Origin: an uncultured Methanomassiliicoccus sp. | GTDB lineage: Archaea > Thermoplasmatota > Thermoplasmata > Methanomassiliicoccales > Methanomassiliicoccaceae | Length of the DNA: 64,000 nt | Direction of reading: 5' to 3' | Assembly: GCA_905202485.1 (NCBI GenBank) | Contig: CAJKRY010000009.1 | Location: 1 to 64,000, forward strand | Part shown: one piece after another, positions 26,924 through 37,151 of the stretch | How the letters are laid out: each line of letters opens with the position of its first letter | Position numbering within the stretch: position 1 is the first letter of the stretch | Notes under the pieces: generated by a model | What the model saw: the letters and a program-made list of their open reading frames with translations, nothing else | What the model was told of the DNA's origin: nothing | The model's database searches: none | Translations under genes and position numbers: made by a program

Positions 26924-27967
26924 ATGTTAAATATCAATAAAAAGCTAATAAGTGCATTAGCTCTGGTTGTGGCCGTTGTAATGGTCGCATCACCCTTGGC
27001 ATTCATGGGTGGATCAGACAATGCAGATGCTCCTGCTTTAGGGGCGGCAAGTACTTCGACTACAACAGGAACCTATACAATTTTTGTAGATGATGGAAGT
27101 GGTTGGCAAAGTCAGGTAGTAAATGCATATGACGGAGCTCAGGCTGTTCAGGCAACAAGTTTCTGGACTGGTAATCCTGGAGTCATGGCTGATCGTACTA
27201 TAACGGAATATGGCTATGTAAACCTCAACGCTTCATATGGAGATATCACCACATTTATGGGTAAAACTGAAGATGCTAATAATGTATGGAATGTATATGT
27301 TTTAATTGGAAGTAATTGGGTACTTGGACAAGATGCTATTGGATATTATAAATGCTTCAGCGACTACGATGCAACTTTAAAAACTGCAAACATTGCATTA
27401 GAATATGGTGCAGATGCAACAACTGTACCTTCTTTATTGGAAACATTCTCTGTTGGAAAAATCAGCAGTATTACAAATGTTACAGAGACAAGTGCCTTTG
27501 AAGTAACATTTAATTTTAAAAACATCTTGTATGATGCAGATACTGATGAATATGTGCCAGTAATTAATGGTACAATAAAAGATGTAAACAACAATAATGT
27601 TACAGCAGATTCTCTTGCAGCCGGTGTTACTGTAAAAGGCTACGGATCTGATGCATATTTAGCACTTAAGAATGCATTAAATGTAGTATCAGCTAGCCCA
27701 AATGTAGTAGCTTCAGAATCCATTCCATCCAATTACAGCTGGATAACTACAATATTTGGTATGGGAACTGTTCAGACTGGCGGTATGGACACACCTTCTG
27801 ATTGGACTGATGATACATATGCATACTGGATTTTATATGAAGGAGACTATCTTGAAAACCCAGAACTGTCTGTAGCTGACTTTGTGTCTGGTGCTTACAG
27901 TCCAGTGGGGCAGGCCCCCGACTTAGTGTCTGAATTCTCATTCATATATAATACATATATTATGTAA
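26924..27967 (+). CDS. Secreted DUF4430-like protein
   Basis: 347 residues from the ATG at 26924. An ATG at 26909 is in frame, but GGAG at 26911-26914 then sits 9 bases before 26924 as a ribosome binding site. Signal peptide: KKLISALALVVAVVMVASPLAFMGG. Two DUF4430-like segments follow: TYTIFVDDGSGWQ...WNVYVLIGSNWVLGQDAIGYY (about 45-150), and a C-terminal one with YSWITTIFGMGT...YAYWILYEGDY...FSFIYNTYI. The latter resembles the WL-x-x-F-x-G module in the 33.0-kb and 42.0-kb proteins. No C-terminal anchor, so it is probably released or held by partners. A terminator hairpin follows. Confidence 0.75.
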   Translation: MLNINKKLISALALVVAVVMVASPLAFMGGSDNADAPALGAASTSTTTGTYTIFVDDGSGWQSQVVNAYDGAQAVQATSFWTGNPGVMADRTITEYGYVNLNASYGDITTFMGKTEDANNVWNVYVLIGSNWVLGQDAIGYYKCFSDYDATLKTANIALEYGADATTVPSLLETFSVGKISSITNVTETSAFEVTFNFKNILYDADTDEYVPVINGTIKDVNNNNVTADSLAAGVTVKGYGSDAYLALKNALNVVSASPNVVASESIPSNYSWITTIFGMGTVQTGGMDTPSDWTDDTYAYWILYEGDYLENPELSVADFVSGAYSPVGQAPDLVSEFSFIYNTYIM

Positions 27968-27977
27968 ATTTATTTTT

Positions 27978-27997
27978 AGATGGGATTTTCCCCATCT
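27978..27997 (+). terminator. Hairpin terminator after the DUF4430 gene
   Basis: AGATGGG-ATTTTC-CCCATCT (7-bp perfect stem) followed by TATCTTTTTATTTT. It separates the small secreted protein from the giant gene that starts 25 bp later, so the giant gene is expressed by read-through or from its own promoter. Confidence 0.6.
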
Positions 27998-28021
27998 TAT
28001 CTTTTTATTTTGGTGTTGCAT

Positions 28022-31000
28022 ATGAAACAAAAAAGAAAATCAAAACATTCCAGACTTAAACATTCTATATTTTTAATATCATTATTAATGGTTTTTTCAT
28101 TAGTTATCACTTTCTCAATTCTAGATATTTCCGATTCTGACGAACAATCAGTGCCGAATATATCTGAACAAGTAGATTACTCATTTCCCAATTATACTCT
28201 TAATTTTATTAATTGCAGTCCTGACGATCCTTATCAATATAACTATTCAGTTGAATTAGATGGAGCTGTGGTATCTGAATACTGTGTAACTTATTCATTT
28301 AAAGATGATACAGCACAGATCGAGACTGTAACTTCTGCTAATACAGAACCAATAGTGTTTATCACTGCAGATTCAGTTGAACATGGTGGCATTAATTATG
28401 AGAAAATTGCAGTAGGTAAGGCATTTATGAATAAAAATGGTGATAAAATTAATCTAAAATCACTTTGTCTCTCATCTGCAGTCTCTTCAGTTAATGGTAG
28501 TGCTTTCTATAAACAAACTTCATTGAAGTCAGTTTATATAGATGAAGGTTTAGTAGAGCTCATAGGTTCAGGTACCAATGCATATACATTTCGAGAATGC
28601 ACAGGGTTAGAATATCTGCATCTTCCTGATAGTCTAACTACCATAGGTGCACGTGCATTTATTACCTGTACTTCATTAACTCACATAGAATTCGGAACAA
28701 ATTCATCCTCAACTAATTTAGATAAAATCTCAGAGGGTGCATTTGACTCGTGTACTTCATTAACTTCCATTATCCTGCCAGAAAAATTGACTGATGTGGG
28801 GACTGGCACTTTTGCAGTTTGTAAATCTCTAGAATCTGTAGAATTCAAATCTTCTAATGAACTCACATTAAATTCAGCATTTCGTGGTACTTCTAGCAGT
28901 GCTGCATGTCCTGCACTGAAAACTGTTATTTTTAATGACAATGTAAAACTTACACTCAAAGGAGAGTTTAGAGACGCTATCTCCTTGGAGTCAATAACTC
29001 TTCCTGCAAACATCACAAGTATAAATAGTAATACATTTAAAGGGTGTACATCCCTTAAATCTATAAACATAGCAGACGCAGATCAAAACTCAGCTTATAT
29101 TTCAGAAAACGGAATGGTATTGGAAAAAATGGAGGATGGATATAATCTATTAATATGTCCAGAGGGATTAAAGGAAATAACCATTCCACAAAAAGTGACA
29201 TCCATTGATGGGCTATTTAAAAATAGAAGTACTATATCAAAAGTTACATTTGACTCGGTGTCTTTAGTTATTAAAGATGATGAATTTCTTAATTGCACAT
29301 CACTAACAGACGTTGTGTTTAATAATTGCACCATTACATCAATCGGTGCTAATGCTTTTTGTGAGACTGGTATATATACTATAACTATTCCAGATTCAGT
29401 CCAAAGTATCGGTGAGAACGCGTTTAAAAATTGTCGGTCGTTAACTACGGTGTATATTAACGAATCATCACGCTTAAACTCAATTGGGGATCATGTATTC
29501 TATGGTTGTAGCTATTTAGACCTGTTTCATATTCCTGCATCCGTTGAGTCTCTTGGAACAGATGTGTTCTATGGCTGTACAAGTATGAGTAAGCTTTCTG
29601 TATCTGAGAATAATGATATGTATGATTTACAGACTGGTTTATTAATAGAGAAGCAAAAATCAAATAGTGACAGTAAAATAATATATGTTTTATCAACAGT
29701 TTCAGAGATCACAATTCCTGAGGCTGTAACTGGGTATACCGCCAATGCGTTTCTTAGTAACACAATCAGTAAAATTTCAGTTAATGAATCTAACATCACA
29801 TATTCTTCAAAAGATGGATACTTGATGAGTGCTGATGAAACAAAATTATTGTTTGTGGGTGGAGGTGTAAAAGATCTTTGTCTGACTGATTCGATTTCAC
29901 TAATTCTCAGTGATGCCTTTAAATATGCTGCTTCTTTAACTTCAATTTCTTGGATAGGTACCAGTCTTGAAATTGAGAGCAATGCGGTTTCTGGTTTGCA
30001 GTATTTAAAAACTGTATCGCTGTCTGCCACGGGTAATATAACTCTAAACAGTCATTCAATCAACTCGTGTTCCAGTGTTGAGTCTATAATAATTGATGCT
30101 GGCAAACTATCTTTAAATACATTATCTGCAACCGACACAGTATTCTATGGGTGTGGATATGACAACCTAACAATCAGCTTACAATATGATGAGATTTTAT
30201 TAGATGATTCAGGTGGTTATGCCATATCTTATTGTTATGGCCTTAATTCTCTGAATGTCTCTGATGACAGTCTGAAGGGTAAGATTTTAGGAAAATATAA
30301 TGGTATTAAGATTAATGTATTCGATAAAATTGAGAATAAGTTTAAGGAGAATAATCCCGTATCATTTATTCTAGGTATCAGTAATGAAATAACTTCAGAA
30401 ATAAATGATTTTAACTATAGCATCACATCGATAACTAAAACTTCCACTGGTGGATCATTCGAATTCAGTTTTACTACAGCCGATGGACGCACATGTTATG
30501 ATGTCGAATTGTCTAATGTCCTTTCATATGACATAAAGAATGGGGCATTCTTAATTGATGTTAGTAAAATCGTTTCCGACTCTGAGAATATTGTTGTTAT
30601 TGAAAAAACGGGCACTAAAGACATAACTGTTTCATTCGATGTCGGAAGTGGATCATCTGTAGAGTCAATATATATTATTGGTGGTACAACAATATTGCCT
30701 GGTGAAATGCCCGCAATATCTTTAGACGGCTATCAATTCAGCGGATGGTATCTCGATAGTAACTATTCCACAATATATAAACAAACACCAATTTACAGTG
30801 ATATAACATTACATGCAAGATGGATTCCACTCGCAGGTGTTGAATTAAATTTCTCAAGTGCTTCTGGAGTTATAACAATCATACACGATATAGATGGTGA
30901 ATCATATCAAATAATGGACAGAGACAAATTAGTTGCTGGTGAAACATTCATTGCAAATTTTGATGCATATGAAGGTTTTGAATTACTTGGGTGGGCTATC

Positions 31001-33052
31001 TATTCAGATGATAAAAAAATTTACACATGCGACGATTCGACCCTTAATTATACCATACCCGTAGACTCATCAATAACTTCCTTAAGAGTTGTTCCAGAAT
31101 GCAGGTATTATTCTATGTCCAATTCGTTAACAAATATTACACACATAGATGCCATGCCACTTCCTGGGGATGATATCATGGAGCTATGGAGTTATCACAG
31201 TGGTAATGTGAATACTGATCATTCAGTATGGACTGGATTTCCGAGCATCCCTCTCATTGTAGATGATTCCGTCTATGTAAGAGCAAATGATGATCTGCTC
31301 AAACTCGATATCTATTCTGGGCAGACCTTAAAATCAGTAACTATTCCATCAACTACAGTTAAAGCATATTACCATTATCTTGGATATGGCGGAGGGGTCA
31401 TCGTAGACTATGCCGCAGAAAAAGCATATGATCTCAATCTGAATGAACTTTACGACCTGAAATATCCATTCAAAGCAGTGTTCTACAATGATGGATATTT
31501 CTACGGGACGTATGACAATAAGCTGTGGAAATTTGATGCGGAATCCGGTGAGTTATGCAATAATGAAAATTGGCTCAATGGAGTTTCAATCAGCTGGCAT
31601 AGTTTATATGGCACCACATCTTCTCCATTGTTTCTTGGAGACAAGATCTATTATGTTGAAATAAATGGCGATTTCAGATTAATAGGATCCATTAGCATAT
31701 CTAATGGTGCTAAAGATTCAATTAAATTAACGTCACTAAATAAACTATTAATCGATGATGGATGGCTTACACATTACCAGTGTGATGGTAAAGATTACTT
31801 ATTTGTGACTGCGTATCATGCAGGTTTGTTTGAAAGCAGTACTCAAGGGTCTACAATAGCATTCGTAGAAGTGGATGAAACTGGTAATTTTGTTAAAACA
31901 TCTGAAAAATATATACAAATTCCAACAGTTTCAGGAACTGCATCTGCCTTTATCGTATTCAATGGTCGTGGGTACATCAACATATCCGATACATCAGGTT
32001 CTAAAATTTCTGGTCAGTTTTATGTATTTGATGTGGATAAATTAATACAAGATGTAGCAAGTAATGCCTGGAATAAAAATAATACTTTCAATAAATACCT
32101 GATCTATCAGGAAGATAGCGTAAGTTCTCATGGATCTATTGTGCTGAATGCATCACAATTTGATAGTACTGGTCAGGTATATATTTACTTGTTACCCTAC
32201 AGCAGTGCAGATCAAGCCGTTTATATATTCACAGATTCTAGTGAAAAAACCACTGCTGAAAAATATTTTGTGACTTCGAAAACTGGAATAGCTTATGGGT
32301 CTCAGGCAGTTCGTGTTGGTTCAGAAGGCCAGCTTATCTGGTATGTTGATTCCGGAAGGCTGTACTGTTATGGTGAGAAATCACTTAATGCATACTTTTT
32401 TATGGTATCGGATGAAGTTGGCACACACTGGGTAAAGGTTACCGGAAGTAACTCAATTAATGAGGCATTAACAGATCTAGGTTTCAGTATTGAAAATGGA
32501 CAAGTCTCATATGATGGTATGATTCAGAAAATATACTATTATGATAAAGGCTGGAAAGAATCATCACAATTGCTCTCAATTCATGATTCATTTAATTATT
32601 TTATCATATCAAGTTCTGCAGATTTATCTCAAGAATATTACTATTACTCCGATGACCAGATTAAAACATGTGATACGCTAGATATCTTATCTGATAAATC
32701 TTTAATCAATATGCAGTTATATACAGATATTTTCAATATGGATGAATCATATACTGTTGAAGGAAATTCTGTAATTTTTAAGATATCTGTCAATAAAATT
32801 ATCGAAGATTTGGATGATAGTTGGATTATTTCATTGCATGTCAAATACAGTGATCTTAGCACAATTTCTATACAGTCACCGATAATTCTTAATGATAAGT
32901 CCATAGACCTTTCAATTAAATCTACAGGTACAAGTTCTCCAGTGGAATATGTTATCAGCATATGGGATAAAATTCCTGAGTATAATTCTAATGCTACATT
33001 GTATCTGCATAAATCTGGATATATCTCTTCATCAGAGGTTGGTGACCAATGA
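28022..33052 (+). CDS. Giant secreted LRR / InlB-repeat / beta-propeller protein
   Basis: 1676 residues from ATG 28022 (MKQKRKSKHSRLKHS, then hydrophobic IFLISLLMVFSLVITFSIL); 14 codons upstream in frame lie in the terminator. Residues about 100-900 are BspA-type LRRs (C.SL.SI.LP..LT..G...F..C). Around 880-960 is a Listeria-Bacteroides repeat (ITVSFDVGSGSSVESIYI...FSGWYLDSNYS...ITLHARW). After about 1060 comes a PQQ-like propeller (VYVRANDDLLKLDIYSGQTLKS, YGTYDNKLWKFDAESG). A short DUF4430-like end follows. No C-terminal anchor is present; its stop overlaps the start of the anchored 33.0-kb protein (ATGA), suggesting the two assemble together. It is notably AT-rich and Asn/Ser-rich. Confidence 0.85.
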   Translation: MKQKRKSKHSRLKHSIFLISLLMVFSLVITFSILDISDSDEQSVPNISEQVDYSFPNYTLNFINCSPDDPYQYNYSVELDGAVVSEYCVTYSFKDDTAQIETVTSANTEPIVFITADSVEHGGINYEKIAVGKAFMNKNGDKINLKSLCLSSAVSSVNGSAFYKQTSLKSVYIDEGLVELIGSGTNAYTFRECTGLEYLHLPDSLTTIGARAFITCTSLTHIEFGTNSSSTNLDKISEGAFDSCTSLTSIILPEKLTDVGTGTFAVCKSLESVEFKSSNELTLNSAFRGTSSSAACPALKTVIFNDNVKLTLKGEFRDAISLESITLPANITSINSNTFKGCTSLKSINIADADQNSAYISENGMVLEKMEDGYNLLICPEGLKEITIPQKVTSIDGLFKNRSTISKVTFDSVSLVIKDDEFLNCTSLTDVVFNNCTITSIGANAFCETGIYTITIPDSVQSIGENAFKNCRSLTTVYINESSRLNSIGDHVFYGCSYLDLFHIPASVESLGTDVFYGCTSMSKLSVSENNDMYDLQTGLLIEKQKSNSDSKIIYVLSTVSEITIPEAVTGYTANAFLSNTISKISVNESNITYSSKDGYLMSADETKLLFVGGGVKDLCLTDSISLILSDAFKYAASLTSISWIGTSLEIESNAVSGLQYLKTVSLSATGNITLNSHSINSCSSVESIIIDAGKLSLNTLSATDTVFYGCGYDNLTISLQYDEILLDDSGGYAISYCYGLNSLNVSDDSLKGKILGKYNGIKINVFDKIENKFKENNPVSFILGISNEITSEINDFNYSITSITKTSTGGSFEFSFTTADGRTCYDVELSNVLSYDIKNGAFLIDVSKIVSDSENIVVIEKTGTKDITVSFDVGSGSSVESIYIIGGTTILPGEMPAISLDGYQFSGWYLDSNYSTIYKQTPIYSDITLHARWIPLAGVELNFSSASGVITIIHDIDGESYQIMDRDKLVAGETFIANFDAYEGFELLGWAIYSDDKKIYTCDDSTLNYTIPVDSSITSLRVVPECRYYSMSNSLTNITHIDAMPLPGDDIMELWSYHSGNVNTDHSVWTGFPSIPLIVDDSVYVRANDDLLKLDIYSGQTLKSVTIPSTTVKAYYHYLGYGGGVIVDYAAEKAYDLNLNELYDLKYPFKAVFYNDGYFYGTYDNKLWKFDAESGELCNNENWLNGVSISWHSLYGTTSSPLFLGDKIYYVEINGDFRLIGSISISNGAKDSIKLTSLNKLLIDDGWLTHYQCDGKDYLFVTAYHAGLFESSTQGSTIAFVEVDETGNFVKTSEKYIQIPTVSGTASAFIVFNGRGYINISDTSGSKISGQFYVFDVDKLIQDVASNAWNKNNTFNKYLIYQEDSVSSHGSIVLNASQFDSTGQVYIYLLPYSSADQAVYIFTDSSEKTTAEKYFVTSKTGIAYGSQAVRVGSEGQLIWYVDSGRLYCYGEKSLNAYFFMVSDEVGTHWVKVTGSNSINEALTDLGFSIENGQVSYDGMIQKIYYYDKGWKESSQLLSIHDSFNYFIISSSADLSQEYYYYSDDQIKTCDTLDILSDKSLINMQLYTDIFNMDESYTVEGNSVIFKISVNKIIEDLDDSWIISLHVKYSDLSTISIQSPIILNDKSIDLSIKSTGTSSPVEYVISIWDKIPEYNSNATLYLHKSGYISSSEVGDQ

Positions 33053-35811
33053 ACCGTGTAAAAAATATACAGGTTTTAGCGGTTGTATTACTGCTAGGTG
33101 TCTGTATATCTCCGGCTTTCTGTCAGGTTGGTAGTGCAGAAAATGAAAGCATATTTAACGAGCTTCACATAGAATATGGGAATGGAATTGTTCATGTATC
33201 TGGAGAGTTAAGTAATTACCAGCCTAATTCGATTCTTTATCTGAATATATGCCCATCAGGAACAAACGATTCTAAAACAGATTCTTATATCTTGTTAAGC
33301 AGTGCTTACTTTGATGACTCTTTTAACACCGGCTATTTAGAAGATGGCAAATATTGCATCAAGTTTGATTATGCCAAAGAGTTATCTAGATCCACGTACC
33401 AGACTGAAGAGTTTACCGTAAAAAATACTTCAGAGATTATCCCCGTTACTGGAGTCACTTTGAATAAGTCTGCATTAACACTTGCTGCTGGTGAATCTGA
33501 GCGTCTGAATGCTAATATAACTCCGGCAATCGCTACTAACCGCAACATCTCTTGGAAATCAGACAACACTTCTGTTGCAGAGGTGGATTCTAAAACTGGT
33601 ATTGTCAACGGCTTGTCTTCTGGAACTGCAACAATCACAGTTACTACAGAAGATGGAAATAAAACAGCAAGCTGTACCGTTACAGTAACTTCAACGGCGC
33701 CTTCTGGTGGAAATATCTCACTTTCGTCTGAAAAAATAAAAATATACAATAATGGTGAAGGAGTTAAACTTTCTGCAACCCTTTCATCTGGAATTTCTAC
33801 CTCAGATTTGAATTGGTATAGCAGTAAACCAGAAATAGTATCATTTTTAGTCGGGACATCCTTTAGAGATACTGTATTAGGTACTGCTTCAGTGACATTG
33901 GTTGGTTTAGAGACTGGTAGTGCTACTATAACCGTAGTTTCTCCAACTGCATCTGCGACTTGTGAAATTACTGTCTCTGAAAAACCAGCTGACACATCTA
34001 AGGAGTGGTATTATTTTTACATACAATTTAAAAAAGATTCAAGTGCAGCAAGCGGAACAAAATTTTCATCAGATGCTGAAAAAGGATTCTGGTTAGCAGG
34101 TTATGGAACAAATGCCGCGAATGCTTTAGAAAATGTATGTGGTGAAAATGGTATAAACATCATGCTAGTTACGAAAGGAGCTCTTAGGGGATGGTTGGGA
34201 ACATTCTTTGGACTTGGAGATGAACAACAATCTAACGGGGATTGGAAGTATTGGTCGCAATATAAATGGACTGGGGCAGACTTTTCTTCCAGCGGTTCAT
34301 GGTCTTATAACAATTCTTCATTAGGTTACTATGATACTGGAGGAACATTTGCACTTATAAGACAGATTACCTCTGTTGATGGGGCTTCTGCAGGAATCAA
34401 TGTAAAGGCATCCGACTGTCCTCAAGAGCTCAGACATGATGACTCAAGTGTTACAGTTGCATATAACACAAACGGAGGCTCAGTTACCAGTTTCACAGAA
34501 AAAGTGAAGAAAGGAGACTCTGTAAATCTTTCAAAATCTGCCGGAACTAAGGAAGGATACAAGTTCATGGGATGGAATACTAAATCCTCTGCAGTAACAG
34601 GTTTATCATCGCTTAATGCAGATTCAGACATAACACTGTACGCAGTATGGATTTCAGCATCTGCAGAAGTCACTACAACAAAAAATCCTGACGGATCAGA
34701 GACTACGACGATAAAAGACGAGAAGCAGAATGAAGACGGTACCACTTCTTCTATTACTCAATCGACAACAGTAAAAGAAGAGAAAGACGGCTCTACAAAA
34801 ACTTCAGTGGATAAGACGGAAACAGTCAAAAACTCTGAAGGAAAAGTTCAGTCTGTAATTGAAGAAAAAAGCAATGAAACTGTTGATGCCAACGGCTCTG
34901 TAGATAAACAGACAGATAAAATAATTAAAGACGCAGAGGGCAACAACCTCGAAGAGACGACAGCTTTAGAGCTAACTGACAAAACAACAGGCGTCTCCAC
35001 ATCCGCTGAAATCAAAAAAGATTCGGCAGGCAATATGCAGACTTCTTCAACTTCGCAAGTAGAACTGGAAAACACCGGCGGAGTAGCAAAAATAGACTCT
35101 TCCGTAATTGAAACTGTTCTCAAGCAGGCTGAAAAAGTTAAAGCTGTTGCAGCGGAAAAAGATGCAGACATAGAACACGTTTTAGAAATTGAAACTAAAG
35201 CAAATCAGACTACAGAGTCTGCTACCGTCGAAGTGCCGGCAGAGTCTCTTTCTAAAATTGCCGAGTCAGATGTTAAACTGAAACTGAAAACTGATGTGGG
35301 AGAAATCGAAATACCTCCGGAAGTAGCTAAAAACCTGGCATCAAACGAAGGTGAAAAAGTCTCATTGGGAATATCCAAAGCAAACAAAGAGGAACTCAAT
35401 GACAAACAGCAGGAGGCTGTTGGAGATTCCCCGGTTTTCAACCTTTCTGCCAAATCTGATGAAAATGAGATCCACGAACTCGGAGGAACTGTAAAAATTA
35501 CTGTGCCTTATGAACTCAAGGAAGGAGAAGATCCTGCAAAGATCACCGTCTGGTTTATTGATGAATTGGGAAATATCGTGAAAAAGAACTCCATATATAA
35601 TGAAGAAACAAAATCAATCACATTCGAGACGGATCATTATTCACTTTATTTCATCAAGGAAGACGCCAGCGATCCGGATCCGGTAGCTCCGCCGAAGGAA
35701 GATGATAAGAAAAGTGGCAGCAATAGGATATATTACGCAGCAGCCGCGATTGCAATACTTGCAGTTATTGCAGCAGCGCTTGTAATGCTGCGTAAGAAAA
35801 ATAAACTCTAA
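33049..35811 (+). CDS. Anchored Ig-like (BIG2) / DUF4430-like / InlB-repeat surface protein
   Basis: 920 residues. Signal peptide 1-28; a short beta domain; a BIG2 Ig-like domain (VTLNKSALTLAAGESERLNANITP...ATITVTTEDG, about 137-220) and a second divergent one to about 310. Next comes a DUF4430-like module (about 325-450: YYFYIQFKKD, FWLAGYGTNA, GWLGTFFGLG, YWSQYKWTG, WSYNNSSLGYYDTGG, FALIRQI). An InlB-type repeat (VAYNTNGGS...YKFMGWNTK...ITLYAVW) leads to a long acidic Thr/Lys/Glu-rich stalk and a ZU5-like beta region (FNLSAKS...VKITVPYELKEGE). The C-terminal helix (IYYAAAAIAILAVIAAALVML) ends RKKNKL. It is translationally coupled to the 28.0-kb gene. Confidence 0.87.
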   Translation: MNRVKNIQVLAVVLLLGVCISPAFCQVGSAENESIFNELHIEYGNGIVHVSGELSNYQPNSILYLNICPSGTNDSKTDSYILLSSAYFDDSFNTGYLEDGKYCIKFDYAKELSRSTYQTEEFTVKNTSEIIPVTGVTLNKSALTLAAGESERLNANITPAIATNRNISWKSDNTSVAEVDSKTGIVNGLSSGTATITVTTEDGNKTASCTVTVTSTAPSGGNISLSSEKIKIYNNGEGVKLSATLSSGISTSDLNWYSSKPEIVSFLVGTSFRDTVLGTASVTLVGLETGSATITVVSPTASATCEITVSEKPADTSKEWYYFYIQFKKDSSAASGTKFSSDAEKGFWLAGYGTNAANALENVCGENGINIMLVTKGALRGWLGTFFGLGDEQQSNGDWKYWSQYKWTGADFSSSGSWSYNNSSLGYYDTGGTFALIRQITSVDGASAGINVKASDCPQELRHDDSSVTVAYNTNGGSVTSFTEKVKKGDSVNLSKSAGTKEGYKFMGWNTKSSAVTGLSSLNADSDITLYAVWISASAEVTTTKNPDGSETTTIKDEKQNEDGTTSSITQSTTVKEEKDGSTKTSVDKTETVKNSEGKVQSVIEEKSNETVDANGSVDKQTDKIIKDAEGNNLEETTALELTDKTTGVSTSAEIKKDSAGNMQTSSTSQVELENTGGVAKIDSSVIETVLKQAEKVKAVAAEKDADIEHVLEIETKANQTTESATVEVPAESLSKIAESDVKLKLKTDVGEIEIPPEVAKNLASNEGEKVSLGISKANKEELNDKQQEAVGDSPVFNLSAKSDENEIHELGGTVKITVPYELKEGEDPAKITVWFIDELGNIVKKNSIYNEETKSITFETDHYSLYFIKEDASDPDPVAPPKEDDKKSGSNRIYYAAAAIAILAVIAAALVMLRKKNKL

Positions 35812-35821
35812 ACACCCCAAC

Positions 35822-35862
35822 ACGCTCTTTGTGCCGGACACAGAGAGCGTTTTTATTTTTTA
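35822..35862 (+). terminator. Strong intrinsic-type terminator
   Basis: ACGCTCTTTGTG-CCGGA-CACAGAGAGCGT, a 12-bp stem with one wobble pair, followed by TTTTATTTTTTATT. It ends the surface-gene unit 10 bp after its stop. Its form would suit a bacterium, which is noteworthy in an archaeon. Confidence 0.7.
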
Positions 35863-35917
35863 TTAATCCTGCAAGACATTATTTATCGTCTGAATCTGCG
35901 AATCCAGCTCAGCCAAT

Positions 35918-35973
35918 TGGATGATATTCATACTACCATATTCTAATGGATGATATATCCGATAAATTAAATA
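35918..35973 (+). promoter_or_regulatory. Importer cluster 2 promoter with two direct copies of the 10-mer
   Basis: TGGATGATAT occurs at 35918-35927 and 35947-35956, 29 bp apart in the same orientation. A TATA-like GATAAATTAAATA (35961-35973) follows, and the first gene starts at 36001, about 30 bp on. The same word in inverse orientation abuts the cobN TATA box. Confidence 0.55.
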
Positions 35974-36000
35974 CTCAATAGTCTTCCTTCTTCTGATTTT

Positions 36001-37140
36001 ATGGTAAATGTCAAAGTCATTGCAGTTGCAGCCGTTGCCATACTGATTGTGGCCGGGATAGGCGTCTACGCCGCCACCAGTGGCGACAATGATACTCAAA
36101 AGGGAGGTTTCTATTCCTGGGATCCCACAGTCTTGGAGGTCAACGGTGCCTACTCGAACTCCACCCCGAGCCTGCTGACCATGCTTGACGATCTGTACGA
36201 AGGAATTTATGGAAAGCTTCCGTCTACTGATAATATCAACATAAATTCGATACCGTCTGAAGATCTTTGGCCGTATGAAAAATATGTGACGATAAATGAC
36301 GATGAATCTCTTTCAGTGCGGACATACAATTCTTCAAGCACGGGAAAGACTGTCCCCAATGCAGTTACTTCAATAGAAGGCACAGCAGAAAAAGTGGTCT
36401 GCTATACAGCAGCTTATGTAGATACGATTTACAATATCCTTTGTTCATATTGTGAAGAAGATAGGGGAAACAGCCCGAAGGCTGATGCCAGGCTTTGGGA
36501 AATCGTGGTAGGAGTATCATCAGACTGCAAATCAGCTTTGGAATCAGACTTCAACATAAAAGTTCCCGGCAGCGTACTGATTTTTGATTTGGGCGAAAAG
36601 CTTGTCACTTACTCAGAACAGCTGGCTGGTGAGTGCGCAGAGGATGAAAATATTGTAATTTTCATGACTGAATACAATATACGTTCCACCAATGCAAAAA
36701 TCACAGAAGACACTGTAAAATCAATCGAGAACAACACCAACGGAAAAGTCAAGGTTGTTTTCCTGCTCTCAAACTCTCTGAGCATGGTGCTGAGCAACAC
36801 AGAAATGATCGGCTCAGTATTAGGAATTGAACACACTGAAGAATTCATCAGCGACGCTCTCGTCGACATATATGCAATTAAATCAGAAATAAAAAACATG
36901 GCTCTGCAGGAAAAGCATACTGTATATGTAGAGACAGCTTCAGGAAAAGCAGCCGGCTCGGGAAACCTGATAACAAATCTGCTTACTGAGATTTTAGGCC
37001 TGGATAACATTGCAGACAAACTTACTCTGATGGAATCAAAGCTGTCTGATGAACAGATTATCAATTCACAGCCTGACGTGATCATCTTTTATTCCAATGA
37101 CTCAAGGACTATGGATGAAAAGATGAGAGTTCCTGTATGA
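36001..37140 (+). CDS. Periplasmic-binding-type protein, cluster 2 (short C-terminus)
   Basis: 379 residues. Signal/anchor helix 4-26 (VIAVAAVAILIVAGIGVYAA) without a lipobox Cys. The fold looks like a FecB/BtuF-type binder: VTINDDESLSVRTYN, AEKVVCYTAAYVDTIYNIL, VYVETASGKAAGSGNLITNLLTEILGLDNIADKL, then DEQIINSQPDVIIFYSND. The last motif is normally followed by about 80 more residues, as in both paralogues, but here the protein ends 14 residues later. It could be a natural short form or a truncation. It is the first gene of an SBP-permease-ATPase set and has its own shared-motif promoter. Confidence 0.7.
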   Translation: MVNVKVIAVAAVAILIVAGIGVYAATSGDNDTQKGGFYSWDPTVLEVNGAYSNSTPSLLTMLDDLYEGIYGKLPSTDNININSIPSEDLWPYEKYVTINDDESLSVRTYNSSSTGKTVPNAVTSIEGTAEKVVCYTAAYVDTIYNILCSYCEEDRGNSPKADARLWEIVVGVSSDCKSALESDFNIKVPGSVLIFDLGEKLVTYSEQLAGECAEDENIVIFMTEYNIRSTNAKITEDTVKSIENNTNGKVKVVFLLSNSLSMVLSNTEMIGSVLGIEHTEEFISDALVDIYAIKSEIKNMALQEKHTVYVETASGKAAGSGNLITNLLTEILGLDNIADKLTLMESKLSDEQIINSQPDVIIFYSNDSRTMDEKMRVPV

Positions 37141-37151
37141 GCTGAGTTTAA

